A stretch of DNA of 64,000 nt from Candidatus Sulfotelmatobacter sp. (GTDB lineage: Bacteria > Vulcanimicrobiota > Vulcanimicrobiia > Vulcanimicrobiales > Vulcanimicrobiaceae): positions 36,524-100,523 of the forward strand of contig DATJRY010000015.1 in the NCBI GenBank assembly GCA_035504415.1, in the 5' to 3' direction. The notes under the pieces are model-generated. The model ran no database searches. It was not told the origin of the DNA and saw only the letters and a list, made by a program, of their open reading frames with translations. This document shows positions 26,911-35,806 of this stretch, piece after piece; the first letter of the stretch is position 1; each line of letters opens with the position of its first letter. The position numbers and the translations under genes are program-made.

Positions 26911-27902
26911 CGGCCACGACGCTGCCGCTGATCGCGGTCGACGCGATGGGCGGCGACAACGCGCCCGCCGAGATCGTCGCCGGCGCGTTGCTGGCGCGAC
27001 GCGACGGCTTGGCGCGCATCGCGCTGGTCGGCGATCGCGAACGGATCGTGCCGCTGCTCGGCGGCGAGACCGACGTCGAGGTCGTGCACGCGGCCGGCGA
27101 GATCGCGATGGACGCGCCGCCGGCGACCGCCGCGCGCGCCAGCGCGGGCACCTCGTTGGGCGAAGCCGTCGAGCTGGTACGCAGCGGCCACGCCTCGGCC
27201 GCCGTCTCGGCCGGCAACAGCGGTGCCTTCCTGGCGGTGGCGCTGATTCGGCTGCGCACGATCCCGGGGATCGCGCGGCCGGCGATCGGCGCCGTGCTGC
27301 CGGGCCGGCGCGGACCGGTCGTGCTGTGCGACGCCGGCGCGAACGTCGACTGCAAACCGGAGTGGCTGGCGCAGTTCGGTGTCATGGGCGCCGCTTACGC
27401 GCGCGCCGCGCTGGGCGTCGCCGAGCCCCGGGTGGGGATCGTCTCGGTCGGTGAAGAGCCGGGGAAAGGGAACGCGCAGACGATCGAAGCGGCCGCGCTG
27501 CTCGAGCGCGCGCCGGTGAACTTCGTCGGCAACGTCGAGGGCAAAGACGTGCTGATCAACATCGCCGACGTCGTCGTCGCCGACGGGTTCGTCGGCAACG
27601 TCATCCTCAAGACCGCCGAGGGCAGTGGGACGTATTTCCGCGAGGTGCTGCGCGAGTCGTACGAGTCGGCCTCGCTGCTGGGACGGCTGGGCGGTCTGCT
27701 CAGCCGCGGCGTGTTCGACGCGATGCGCAAACGCCTCGACTACTCGACCTACGGCGGGGCGCCGCTGCTGGGGCTGCGCGGCAACTGCGTGGTGGCGCAC
27801 GGGCGTTCCGACCGGATCGCGATTCGCAACGCGATCCGTCAGGCGGCGGCGGTCTCGGCGGCCGACCTGGTCGGTTCGATCGGCGCGGTGTTGGCGGCAT
27901 GA
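26907..27902 (+). CDS. plsX: Phosphate acyltransferase PlsX
   Basis: PlsX interconverts acyl-ACP and acyl-phosphate, the first donor in bacterial phospholipid synthesis. The 331-residue protein begins [20 protein letters not shown] and carries [31 protein letters not shown] and [25 protein letters not shown] 26907 overlaps fakA by 4 bases and the stop overlaps degV by 4. Product use by PlsY and PlsC (15555) would follow at the membrane. Confidence 0.95.
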   Translation: MTATTLPLIAVDAMGGDNAPAEIVAGALLARRDGLARIALVGDRERIVPLLGGETDVEVVHAAGEIAMDAPPATAARASAGTSLGEAVELVRSGHASAAVSAGNSGAFLAVALIRLRTIPGIARPAIGAVLPGRRGPVVLCDAGANVDCKPEWLAQFGVMGAAYARAALGVAEPRVGIVSVGEEPGKGNAQTIEAAALLERAPVNFVGNVEGKDVLINIADVVVADGFVGNVILKTAEGSGTYFREVLRESYESASLLGRLGGLLSRGVFDAMRKRLDYSTYGGAPLLGLRGNCVVAHGRSDRIAIRNAIRQAAAVSAADLVGSIGAVLAA

Positions 27903-28756
27903 GCCCGCCGACCGTCGCGATCGTCACCGACTCGACGTCGGACTTGGACGCGGCCCGCGCGCGTGCGCTGGGGGTCGAGGTCGTCCCGCTGTTCGTCAAC
28001 TTCGGCGACGTCCGCTACCGCGACCGCGTCGATCTCTCGCTCGACGAGTTCTACACCAAGCTCGCCGCCGAGAAGCAGCTGCCGACGACCGCGCAGCCGA
28101 CGCCGGCGATGTTCGAAGCGGCGTTCCGGCCGCACGTCGAGGCGCACCGCCCGATCGTGTGCCTGACGATCATGGCCAGCTTGTCGGGGACGATCAACGC
28201 CGCGACCGCCGCCGCGCGGACGTTTCCCGATGCGGAGATCCACATCGTCGACAGCGGCACCGTCACCGGCGGCTTGGCGCTGGAGACCGAGCACGCGGCC
28301 GCGCTCGCGCGTACCGGCGCGTCGGCCGTCGACATCGTCGCCGCACTCGAGCACGACGTGCGCACGCTGCGCGGCTACGCGACCGTTCCCGACCTTTCGC
28401 ACGCGGTCCGCACCGGACGCGTCTCGCGCGCGCAAGCCTTCGTCGGCTCGCTGGTCAAGATCGTGCCGGTGCTGCGCATCGACTCCGGCGCGATCGCCGA
28501 GCACGCGCGCGTGCGCACCTTCGCCCGCGCGCTCGACACGATGGTCGACGCGGTGCTGGCCGAGGCCAACCGGGCCGACGGCGCGCGGGTCTGCGTCGTC
28601 CATTCGCATGCGCCGGCCGAGGCGCAAAAGCTCGTCGACCGCCTGCGCGCCGGGGTGACGACCCAGCTCGAAGAGCTGGATCTGCTCGAAGCCGGTCCGG
28701 TGATCGGAACGCACGCCGGCCTGGGCGCCGTCGGGATCTTCATCCTGCCGCCCTGA
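27899..28756 (+). CDS. DegV family fatty-acid-binding protein (FakB-like)
   Basis: The 285-residue protein has the DegV pattern TVAIVTDSTSDLD at the start, then TTAQPTPAMFEAAF, IVCLTIMASLSGTINAA, VDSGTVTGGLALETEHAA, GRVSRAQAFVGSLVKIVPVL and the C-terminal IGTHAGLGAVGIF. DegV proteins bind a single fatty acid and present it to FakA. The Ser in the SLSG block and the ATG overlap with plsX both support the FakB role. Which fatty acid it prefers cannot be told. Confidence 0.9.
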   Translation: MSPPTVAIVTDSTSDLDAARARALGVEVVPLFVNFGDVRYRDRVDLSLDEFYTKLAAEKQLPTTAQPTPAMFEAAFRPHVEAHRPIVCLTIMASLSGTINAATAAARTFPDAEIHIVDSGTVTGGLALETEHAAALARTGASAVDIVAALEHDVRTLRGYATVPDLSHAVRTGRVSRAQAFVGSLVKIVPVLRIDSGAIAEHARVRTFARALDTMVDAVLAEANRADGARVCVVHSHAPAEAQKLVDRLRAGVTTQLEELDLLEAGPVIGTHAGLGAVGIFILPP

Positions 28757-28865
28757 ACGGCGCGCAGCGCAGCCTCTCCGGCCTGGCACAGGTTCTGGAC
28801 CTAGCCTACGGTTTGCTCACGATCCCACCACGTTTGCCGCACGAAACCGTGCCAGGAGCTGCGCC

Positions 28866-29996
28866 ATCCCCACGCCCGCCGGGGTCTACGTCCACCTGCC
28901 GTTCTGCCCGTACGTCTGCCCGTATTGCGATTTCGCGAAGTGGGCCTGGGACGATACGCGCGCGGCGCGGTACTTGGAGGCGTTGCGGGCCGAGCTGCTG
29001 GCGGCGCCGCCGGTCGAGGGGGCGACGCTGTTCTTCGGGGGCGGAACGCCGACCGCATACCCGCCCGCCGCCATCGAGAGCCTGATCCTGGCCGTGCGGG
29101 CGCGCTTCGGCCTGCCCGCCGACGCCGAGGTCAGCGTCGAGGCCAACCCCGATCCGGCGCTGTTCGAGCGCTTGCCGGCGCTGCGCTCGGCCGGGGTCAA
29201 CCGGCTCTCGATCGGCGTGCAGTCGTTCGTGCCCGCCGAGCTGCGCGTGCTGGGCCGGCGCCACACCGCGGCCGACGTCGCCGCGGCGGTGCGCGCCGCT
29301 CGCTTCGCCGGCTTTCGTAACGTCTCGCTCGACCTGATCTTCGGCGCCCCCGGCCAGACCGAGGAGAGCTGGGCGGCCTCGCTCGACGCGGCGATCGCGC
29401 TGGGCGTCGAGCACGTCTCGTGCTACGGCCTGACCGTGGAAGAGGGGACGCCGTACGCGACCTGGTTCGCGCGCGATCCGGCCTCGTTCGCCTCCGAGGA
29501 GCTGGAAGCGCGCCTTTACGCGCTGGCCATCGAGCGGCTGGACGCGGCCGGCTTCGAGCACTACGAGATCTCGAATTGGGCTAAGCCCGGCTTCCGCTGC
29601 CGGCACAATCTGGGGTACTGGCGCAACGCGCCGTACCTGGGGCTGGGCGTCGGCGCCGCGTCGTACTTGGACGGGGTGCGCGGCACGCACACTCGCGATC
29701 TGGAAGCGTATTGCGGCGCGGCGCTGGCGGGCGAGCCGATCCCGAGCGAAAGCGAGCGGCTGGCCCCCGACGCGCGGGCCGGCGAAGCAATCATGTTGGC
29801 TCTTCGGACTGCCGAAGGAGTCGAGCTGGGACCGTTCCGCGAACGGTATGGGGTCGATGTGTTGGAGCGCTATCGTGGAGTCGTCGACGACCTGGTCGCC
29901 GCGGGCGTCTTGGACGCCGGGCCGGAACGGGTCCGTTTGACCCCGCGCGGTCGCTTCGTGGCGAACGACGTCTGTGGCGCGTTCCTCGCCGGCTGA
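28866..29996 (+). CDS. hemW: HemW-like radical SAM heme chaperone, apparent ATC start
   Basis: HemW belongs to the radical-SAM coproporphyrinogen-oxidase-like family and handles heme. The 376-residue reading shows [10 protein letters not shown] (CxxxCxxC, which binds the 4Fe-4S cluster), [44 protein letters not shown] and [11 protein letters not shown]. No ATG, GTG or TTG occurs in frame between 28740 and the cluster motif; the first TTG (28974) would remove it. An ATC at 28866 lies 7 nt after AGGAG and gives the normal family length, so I place the start there. A sequencing error or frame slip is the alternative. Confidence 0.85.
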   Translation: MPTPAGVYVHLPFCPYVCPYCDFAKWAWDDTRAARYLEALRAELLAAPPVEGATLFFGGGTPTAYPPAAIESLILAVRARFGLPADAEVSVEANPDPALFERLPALRSAGVNRLSIGVQSFVPAELRVLGRRHTAADVAAAVRAARFAGFRNVSLDLIFGAPGQTEESWAASLDAAIALGVEHVSCYGLTVEEGTPYATWFARDPASFASEELEARLYALAIERLDAAGFEHYEISNWAKPGFRCRHNLGYWRNAPYLGLGVGAASYLDGVRGTHTRDLEAYCGAALAGEPIPSESERLAPDARAGEAIMLALRTAEGVELGPFRERYGVDVLERYRGVVDDLVAAGVLDAGPERVRLTPRGRFVANDVCGAFLAG

Positions 29997-30012
29997 GCCG
30001 GGCCGCGGTCCG

Positions 30013-31080
30013 ATGACCGCCGTCCTGCGCCTGCTCTTCGCCGTCATCTTCGGGGTGACGGGCTTCTTGCTCGGCCAAGAGGCGTATCTGCACACGATCT
30101 CGCTGCACGTCGCCAGCCAGTTCTGGCAGATCGTGCTGCTGGTGACGGCGCCGGTCGTCGGCGCGGTGCTCGGCGTGCTGCTGGTGCCGGCGGCGCAACG
30201 CTTCTTCGAGACCGAGCTGGTCGTCGTCGAGCGCGCGATCGATCGCCTCGCACCGGGCGAGCTGGTCGGCGGCGCGATCGGCCTGGTCACCGGCCTGGTC
30301 GTCGCCTTTCTGGTCAAGAGCGTGCTGTTCGAGTTCGTCGCCTTCGCCGGACCGACCGGCGGCGCGATCGCGATCGCGCTGTACCTGGTGCTGAGCTTGT
30401 TCGCCGCGTTCTTGGGCGCGCGCGTGGGCGCCAAGCAGCGCGTCTCGCTGGGCCGGCTGGCACCCTCCGGCAACGCCGCCGCCGGCGGCGAGCCGAAGAT
30501 CCTCGACACGTCGGTCATCATCGACGGGCGCGTGCTCGACATCGTGCGCAGCGGTTTCCTCGAAGGCGCGCTGCTGCTGCCGCGCTTCGTGCTGCGCGAG
30601 CTGCAGCTGATCGCCGACAGCAGCGATCCGCTGCGCCGCGTGCGCGGTCGCCGCGGGCTCGAGCTGCTGGCGCGGCTGCAGGAGACGACGCCGATCGAGA
30701 TCGTCGAACGCGATCCCGACGACGTGCCCGAAGTCGACGCGAAGCTGGTGCGCTTGGCGCAAGAGCGCGGCGCCAAGCTGGTCACCAACGACTACAACTT
30801 GAATCGGGTGGCGCTGGTCGAGGGCGTCTCGGTGCTCAACATCAACGAGCTGGCCAACGCGCTCAAGCCGGTGCTGCTGCCGGGCGACGAGCTGCGCGTC
30901 GCGGTCATCCGCGAGGGCCGCGAGACCCACCAAGGCGTCGGCTACCTGGACGACGGCACGATGATCGTCGTCGAGAACGGCCGCCGCCTGATCGGCGAGA
31001 CGGTCGCCGTCTCCGTCACCAGCGCCCTGCAAACCAACGCCGGCCGCATGATCTTCGCGAGGCCGAAGCAAAAAGCGTGA
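30013..31080 (+). CDS. PIN/TRAM-domain membrane protein (YacL-like)
   Basis: The 355-residue protein has about four transmembrane helices in residues 1-140, a PIN ribonuclease-fold domain (about 160-275; [15 protein letters not shown] holds the first acidic residues, KLVTNDYNL the later one) and a C-terminal TRAM RNA-binding domain (about 290-350; [15 protein letters not shown]). It matches B. subtilis YacL, which also precedes ispD. The ATG at 30013 is preferred over a GTG at 29974 inside hemW. Its stop is 4 bp before ispD. Confidence 0.88.
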   Translation: MTAVLRLLFAVIFGVTGFLLGQEAYLHTISLHVASQFWQIVLLVTAPVVGAVLGVLLVPAAQRFFETELVVVERAIDRLAPGELVGGAIGLVTGLVVAFLVKSVLFEFVAFAGPTGGAIAIALYLVLSLFAAFLGARVGAKQRVSLGRLAPSGNAAAGGEPKILDTSVIIDGRVLDIVRSGFLEGALLLPRFVLRELQLIADSSDPLRRVRGRRGLELLARLQETTPIEIVERDPDDVPEVDAKLVRLAQERGAKLVTNDYNLNRVALVEGVSVLNINELANALKPVLLPGDELRVAVIREGRETHQGVGYLDDGTMIVVENGRRLIGETVAVSVTSALQTNAGRMIFARPKQKA

Positions 31081-31084
31081 CCCC

Positions 31085-32044
31085 ATGATCTGGGGGGCAG
31101 TTATCGTGGCCGCGGGGCGCGGCACCCGCTTCGGCAGGCCCAAGCAGCTGATCGACGTGGCCGGGAAGCCGATGATCGCGTGGTCGGTGGAAACCTTCGC
31201 GTCGATGCCGGAGATCGCCGAGCTGGTGATCGTCACCGAGCCGGAGTTCGTCGAGCGGATCGAAGCGGTCGCGCACCCGCTGGTGCGGCACGCGATCGTG
31301 CAGGTGGTGCGCGGCGGCGCCGAGCGGCAGGACAGCGTGCGTCACGGGATCGCCGCGCTCACCAACGAGGTCGCCGGCATCCTGGTGCACGACGGCGCAC
31401 GCCCGCTGGTCCACGCCGCCGACGTCCGGGCCGGGATGCGGCCGGTGCGGCCCGGGACCGCCTCGCTGCTGGCCACGCCGGTCGTCGACACCGTCAAGGT
31501 CGTCGACGCGGACGGCAAGGTCAGCCGCACGCTCGATCGCGCGACGCTGTGGGCCGCGCAGACGCCGCAGTTCGCGACCGCGCGCGACCTGCGCCGCGCG
31601 CACGCCGACGCGGTGCGCAACAACCTGCCGGCGGCGACCGACGACGCCGCGCTCTGCGAACGCGCCGGCTTGGACGTCGTGGTGGTCGCGGGATCGGCCG
31701 ACAACTTCAAGGTCACGCTGCCGGGCGATCACGCGCGCGCCGAGGCGCTGCTGCGCGATCGGCTGCCCAACGGCGGCGCCGACGAGGAGATCCTGGTGGT
31801 CGAATGCTACGTCGCGCCGCGTGCGGTCGACGACGTGCTCGGCGAGCTGGAAGGCCGCGCGGCGCGGCTCGACGAGATCGACCGCGAGCTGCCCGGCGCG
31901 GTCGTCATCCGCGCGTACGCGCCGAGCGCGTCGCTGCGCGGGTTCGGCGCGCGGCTGCACGCGCTGGCCGGCGAGGACGCGCTCTACACGACGCACCTCT
32001 CGCATCTCGCCGCGCGCGGCACGACGCCGCCGAACGGGTACTGA
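31085..32044 (+). CDS. ispD: IspD cytidylyltransferase fused to an EF-G domain-V-like module
   Basis: IspD makes CDP-methylerythritol from CTP and MEP. Residues 1-227 form a complete enzyme: VIVAAGRGTRFGRPKQ (CTP site), RGGAERQDSVRHGI, LVHDGARPLV, ATPVVDTVK, AQTPQFATARDL and ATDDAALCERAG. Residues 235-311 are extra: ILVVECYVAPRAVDDVLGEL, then PGAVVIRAYAPSASLRGFGA and a final YTTHLSHL. This follows the pattern of elongation factor G domain V (EPIMxVEV...DVxGDLNxRRG...[22 protein letters not shown]...FSHY). The fold match is inferred by eye. The stop overlaps ispF by one base. Confidence 0.9.
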   Translation: MIWGAVIVAAGRGTRFGRPKQLIDVAGKPMIAWSVETFASMPEIAELVIVTEPEFVERIEAVAHPLVRHAIVQVVRGGAERQDSVRHGIAALTNEVAGILVHDGARPLVHAADVRAGMRPVRPGTASLLATPVVDTVKVVDADGKVSRTLDRATLWAAQTPQFATARDLRRAHADAVRNNLPAATDDAALCERAGLDVVVVAGSADNFKVTLPGDHARAEALLRDRLPNGGADEEILVVECYVAPRAVDDVLGELEGRAARLDEIDRELPGAVVIRAYAPSASLRGFGARLHALAGEDALYTTHLSHLAARGTTPPNGY

Positions 32045-32538
32045 TGCATCCCGCCCACGCGCGCGTCGGTCACGGCTTCGACGCGCACCGTTTGGTCGAA
32101 GGCCGCCCGTTCATTCTGGGCGGCGTGCGCATCCCGTTCGAGAAAGGGCCGCTGGGCCACAGCGACGCCGACGTGCTCGCGCACGCGATCAGCGACGCGC
32201 TGCTCGGTGCCTGCGCGCTGGGCGACTTGGGCGCCCACTTCCCGGATACCGATCCGCAGTGGGAGGGCGCCGACTCACTGCGGCTGTTGGCGGCGTGTCA
32301 CGAGCTGGCCGTGCGTCACGGCTGGACCATCGCCAACGTCGACGCGACCGTCGTGGTGCAGCTGCCGAAGCTGGCGCCGCACGTGCCGGCCATTCGCGAC
32401 GCACTCGCGGACGCGCTGGGCCTGGAAGTCGAGCGCGTCAGCGTGAAGGCGAAGACCAGCGAGGGGATGGGCTATACGGGAGACGGGACCGGGATCGCCG
32501 CTTATGCGGTCGTCCTGGTCGAGACCTTGGCGCGATGA
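32044..32538 (+). CDS. ispF: 2-C-methyl-D-erythritol 2,4-cyclodiphosphate synthase
   Basis: IspF cyclises CDP-ME-2-phosphate with release of CMP. The 164-residue protein begins RVGHGFDAHRLVEGRPFILG with the metal-binding DxH (GFDAH), continues with LGHSDADVLAHAISDALLG (third ligand) and ends KAKTSEGMGYTGDGTGIAAYA, all diagnostic. Its ATG overlaps the ispD stop by one base. The Bacillus order ispD-ispF-gltX-cysE-cysS is partly kept downstream. Confidence 0.96.
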   Translation: MHPAHARVGHGFDAHRLVEGRPFILGGVRIPFEKGPLGHSDADVLAHAISDALLGACALGDLGAHFPDTDPQWEGADSLRLLAACHELAVRHGWTIANVDATVVVQLPKLAPHVPAIRDALADALGLEVERVSVKAKTSEGMGYTGDGTGIAAYAVVLVETLAR

Positions 32539-32546
32539 CCGCGCGA

Positions 32547-32738
32547 TCAGAGGGCTTTCACGTGCCGCTCCTCATGGTTCCCGGTTGGACGCCGCACCCG
32601 CTCGAGACGTCGCCGGCGTAGCGCGAGCTCGTCGGCCGGCGGTCGCGAGGCGACGGCGCCGGTCAGGGCTTCGAGCTCGGCCAGGAAACGAAGCGCGCCT
32701 GCGATGCGCTGCGGATCCGACGACGGGTTCATGGCCAA
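32547..32738 (-). CDS. Possible small hypothetical protein
   Basis: A 63-codon frame (TTG 32738, or ATG 32732) reads MNPSSDPQRIAGALRFLAEL..., a short amphipathic helix followed by an Arg-rich stretch. It lies 87 bp downstream of the LAL regulator on the same strand and converges with ispF. No ribosome-binding site is evident and the family is not recognised. It may be chance coding in GC-rich DNA. Confidence 0.3.
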   Translation of the reverse strand: MAMNPSSDPQRIAGALRFLAELEALTGAVASRPPADELALRRRRLERVRRPTGNHEERHVKAL

Positions 32739-32825
32739 AGGCTACCGGAAGCCGGCCGCTGCCTCTATCCGGGGCGGTACGGAGCTTCGCGGCGGACCGT
32801 ACGCAGTTTGGTCCCCGTAGCGGGG

Positions 32826-35543
32826 TTACGACCCGGCGCTCGGGACCAGCAGGCTGCTCAGCTCGCGCCGGTTGCTCACCCCGAGCTTGCGGTAGACCGA
32901 GGCCACGTGGGTCTCGACGGTGCGCTCGGAGATCACCAGCTGATCGGCGATCTCACGGGCGGTCCGGCCCGCCGCCAGCAGCGAGGCGATCTCGCGTTCG
33001 CGCGCGGTCAGGGTCGCGTCGCCGCGCTGGCGCGTGCCGACCGCACCACTGAGCCGCTTGATCTCGGCGTGCGCGCCGATGCGGCGGAAGGCGGCGAGCG
33101 CCTCGGCGGTGCGGCCGGCGGCTTCGAGCGCGTAGGCCTCGTCGATCACCCACCCGACCGACCGAAAGGCCGCGGCGGCCAGCTCGGCCAGCCGCACGGC
33201 GTCCTCGCGTCGCCGCGCGCGCAGCGCCATGCGCGACTCGGCCAGCGCGAGCGCGCCGCGCGCGGCGATCGCCTCGGGCGGCTCGGCGGCGGCGGCGATC
33301 AGTTGATAGGCGCGCTCGCGGACGAGCCGCTCGCCGTAGCGGGTCGCCATGTCGATGATCCAGTACGGCGGCTCGACCCGGTCGAGGACGGCCACCACGC
33401 GGCCGATCACGTGGCTCGCTTCGGCGACGTCACCGTCGAGCGCCAGCGCGTAGGCGAGCGCTGCCGCCGCCGGCGCGGCGGATTCCAGATCGTCGTCGCG
33501 CATGGCGACGTCGAGGTCCTCGCGCACGCTCGTGCGCAGCACCCGTTCCGGTTCGCCGCTCAGGACGGCGCAGCGGTAGCCGAGCGCGCGGCCCCAGCGC
33601 CGCGAGCGCGCGACGCCGTTTTCGATCCGGCTCGCCCGCGCCCACCACTGGCGCGCTTCGTCCAGGTCGCCGGCCAGCAGCGCGGTCAAGCTCAAGTTCT
33701 GCCCGAGGATGACGATGTTGCTGCGGTCGTTGTCGGTCTCGGCCGCGACCGCGCCGTCGCGAAAGATCGCGCGGGCCGTGTCGAGGTGGCCGTAGGCGAG
33801 CTCGAACAGCCCGTAGTTGCCCAGCGTGCGTCCGTGCAAGTCGGTGTCGCCGATGGCGCGCGCCTGTTCGAGCGCCTGCAGGAAGTAGCGCCGCGCCTGC
33901 GCGGGTTGCCGCAGCGAGGAGTGCGTGTACGCCAGCGTCCCGAGGTAGCGGCCCTGCACGTGCCGGTCGGGATTGGCGCCCAGCTCGGCCGCGCGTTCGA
34001 GACGCTCGAGCGCCTCGTCGACGCGCCCGGTCCCGACCAGCAGCCCGGCGACCATGACGTCGGCTTCGAAGCGCAGGTCGACGTCGCCGTCTTCCGCGCT
34101 CGCGACCTGCAGCGCGCCGGTGAGCCCGTCGTGGTAGTGGCCGAGCTCGACCAAGATGCGCGCCTGCCGCAAGCGCAAGCGCCACGTCCGCCGCAGCTCG
34201 CCGGCGCGCTCGTACTCGTCGGCCGCGGACGCGTACCATTCGGCGGAGCGTTCCGTCTCGCCGAGCGCGTAGAGCGCCGCCGCGGTCCGTTCGGCCAGCG
34301 ACGCGCGCAGCGCGGGATCGTCGGCGACCTTGAACGCGCGCTCGAAGTGGACGATCGCGTCGGCGTACGAGTGAACGGACGCCGCCGCGGCGCCGGCGCG
34401 CTCGTTCCACAGCGCGGCCGACGGATTGCCCGCGCGCCAGAAGTGCTCGGCCGCGGCGGCGATGTCGACTGGTTCGAAACGCACCAGCTTCTCGGCGACC
34501 TGCCCGTGCAGGATGCGCGCTTCGGCGCGCAGCAGCTCGGCGTAGACGGCCTCGCGCGTGAGCGCGTGACGGAAGGCGAAGCGGTCGCCCTCCTCGTCGT
34601 CCTCTTCGATGACGAGCTGCAGGTCGCGCGCGCGGCGCAGCGCGCCGAAGACGGTGGCGGGCGGCATCTCGAGCAGCGCGATCAAGAAGCGCGCGCCGAA
34701 ACGGCGCCCGATGACGGCCGCGTACAAGAGCACGTTACGGTCGTCGTCGGAGAGTCCCGCGAAGCGCTCGCGCACGCTGGCGAGGATGTTGGCCGGCACG
34801 GTCGGCTCGGCCGAGCTGTTGCGCGCGAGCCGCTCGAGCACGCCGCGCAGCAGCTCTTCGGCGAAGAACGGGCGCCCTTCGGAGAGCTCGACCAGACGCG
34901 CGATCGTCTCGGCCGGCACGCGCGCGCGCTCGTCGCCCAGCGCGCTGTCGATGATCCCTTCGATGACGGCGTCGGGCAACGGCTCGAGCACGACGACGTC
35001 GCCGGCTTCCCGTTCCAGGGCGGCCAGTGCCGCGATCCGCGCCGCGTCGACGTCGAGGACGTCGTTGCGGTAGACCGCGGCGAACAGCACGGGCACGCTC
35101 GCCAGACGCGTGACCAGGAAGCGCAGCAGCTCGATCGTCCCGCTGTCCGCCCAGTGCAGGTCGTCGACGACGACGACGATCGGCCCGTCGGCGCGCGCCG
35201 CCGCCGCGACCGCCTCGGCGACCGCTTCGAAGTGCTTCGCTTTGCTGACCGCGCTGAACGCTTCGGCGTCGATGGTGACGCCGAGCGGGCGCAGCGCGTC
35301 GGCGAGCGCGAGATACGGTGCGTTCGCGAATTCGCTGGCGCGACCGATACCGATACGCGCGCCGGCGCGTTCGGCGGCGGTCGCGAGCTCGTCGACCAGT
35401 CGCGTCTTGCCGATTCCGGCATGTCCGCGAACGACGACGCCGGCGCTGCGGAAAGAACGCGACCGCAGCGCACGGTCGAGGAGGTGCTCGAGTTCCGCGG
35501 AACGACCGAGAAACTCCCGGCTGAGGGTGCCGCTCGTGATCAC
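32826..35543 (-). CDS. Large ATP-binding LuxR (LAL/MalT-type) transcriptional regulator
   Basis: A 905-residue STAND-type regulator. The N-terminal AAA/NB domain has the P-loop GHAGIGKTR (Lys46) and Walker B IVVVVDDLHWAD. A long TPR-like helical middle (about 370-800) follows, and residues ~840-900 form a LuxR helix-turn-helix (LTAREREIASLLAAGRTARE... ISERTVETHVASVYRKLGVS). Such proteins bind an effector, hydrolyse ATP, oligomerise and activate promoters. The GTG at 35543 is 74 bp from, and divergent to, the acidic micro-protein gene at 35618, a natural target. The effector is unknown. Confidence 0.88.
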   Translation of the reverse strand: MITSGTLSREFLGRSAELEHLLDRALRSRSFRSAGVVVRGHAGIGKTRLVDELATAAERAGARIGIGRASEFANAPYLALADALRPLGVTIDAEAFSAVSKAKHFEAVAEAVAAAARADGPIVVVVDDLHWADSGTIELLRFLVTRLASVPVLFAAVYRNDVLDVDAARIAALAALEREAGDVVVLEPLPDAVIEGIIDSALGDERARVPAETIARLVELSEGRPFFAEELLRGVLERLARNSSAEPTVPANILASVRERFAGLSDDDRNVLLYAAVIGRRFGARFLIALLEMPPATVFGALRRARDLQLVIEEDDEEGDRFAFRHALTREAVYAELLRAEARILHGQVAEKLVRFEPVDIAAAAEHFWRAGNPSAALWNERAGAAAASVHSYADAIVHFERAFKVADDPALRASLAERTAAALYALGETERSAEWYASAADEYERAGELRRTWRLRLRQARILVELGHYHDGLTGALQVASAEDGDVDLRFEADVMVAGLLVGTGRVDEALERLERAAELGANPDRHVQGRYLGTLAYTHSSLRQPAQARRYFLQALEQARAIGDTDLHGRTLGNYGLFELAYGHLDTARAIFRDGAVAAETDNDRSNIVILGQNLSLTALLAGDLDEARQWWARASRIENGVARSRRWGRALGYRCAVLSGEPERVLRTSVREDLDVAMRDDDLESAAPAAAALAYALALDGDVAEASHVIGRVVAVLDRVEPPYWIIDMATRYGERLVRERAYQLIAAAAEPPEAIAARGALALAESRMALRARRREDAVRLAELAAAAFRSVGWVIDEAYALEAAGRTAEALAAFRRIGAHAEIKRLSGAVGTRQRGDATLTAREREIASLLAAGRTAREIADQLVISERTVETHVASVYRKLGVSNRRELSSLLVPSAGS

Positions 35544-35617
35544 CGTGTCCGAAGCGTTCGCCAGGACGGCCGGGAAAGCATGGTATCGCCCCTCATGTAA
35601 CGAAGCGAGGGACTGCT

Positions 35618-35743
35618 ATGAAAGCTGATCCGTTCAACTACTTCTACGCGAGCGGCGGGAGCTTCCCGGGCGACGACAAGGGTCTCGAAGACGAGCCCGG
35701 CGGCGACGACGAGGACGAAGACGAAGAGGACGACGAGGACTGA
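35618..35743 (+). CDS. 41-residue acidic micro-protein
   Basis: The frame begins MKADPFNYFYASGGSFPGDD at an ATG with a purine-rich GCGAGGGA upstream. It ends in a run of Asp/Glu (the last 13 residues are all acidic) before TGA 35743. The predicted charge is strongly negative, with an aromatic FNYFY patch near the N-terminus. It diverges from the LAL regulator. It could be a DNA-mimic, a small regulator or a secreted/processed peptide; nothing supports one over the others. The clear start context and sharp acidic tail argue against a random frame. Confidence 0.5.
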   Translation: MKADPFNYFYASGGSFPGDDKGLEDEPGGDDEDEDEEDDED

Positions 35744-35806
35744 ACTCCGCGTGCTGATCGCCACCGTCGAAGGAACCGCCCGCGGCGGAGGCTGATCAGG
35801 GCCCGG

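Noticed and set aside
27625..29085. Long plus-strand frame spanning plsX, degV and the hemW start
   Set aside because: It is Arg-rich, matches no family and overlaps three clear genes. Its GTG at 28849 is discussed only as a possible frameshifted hemW start.
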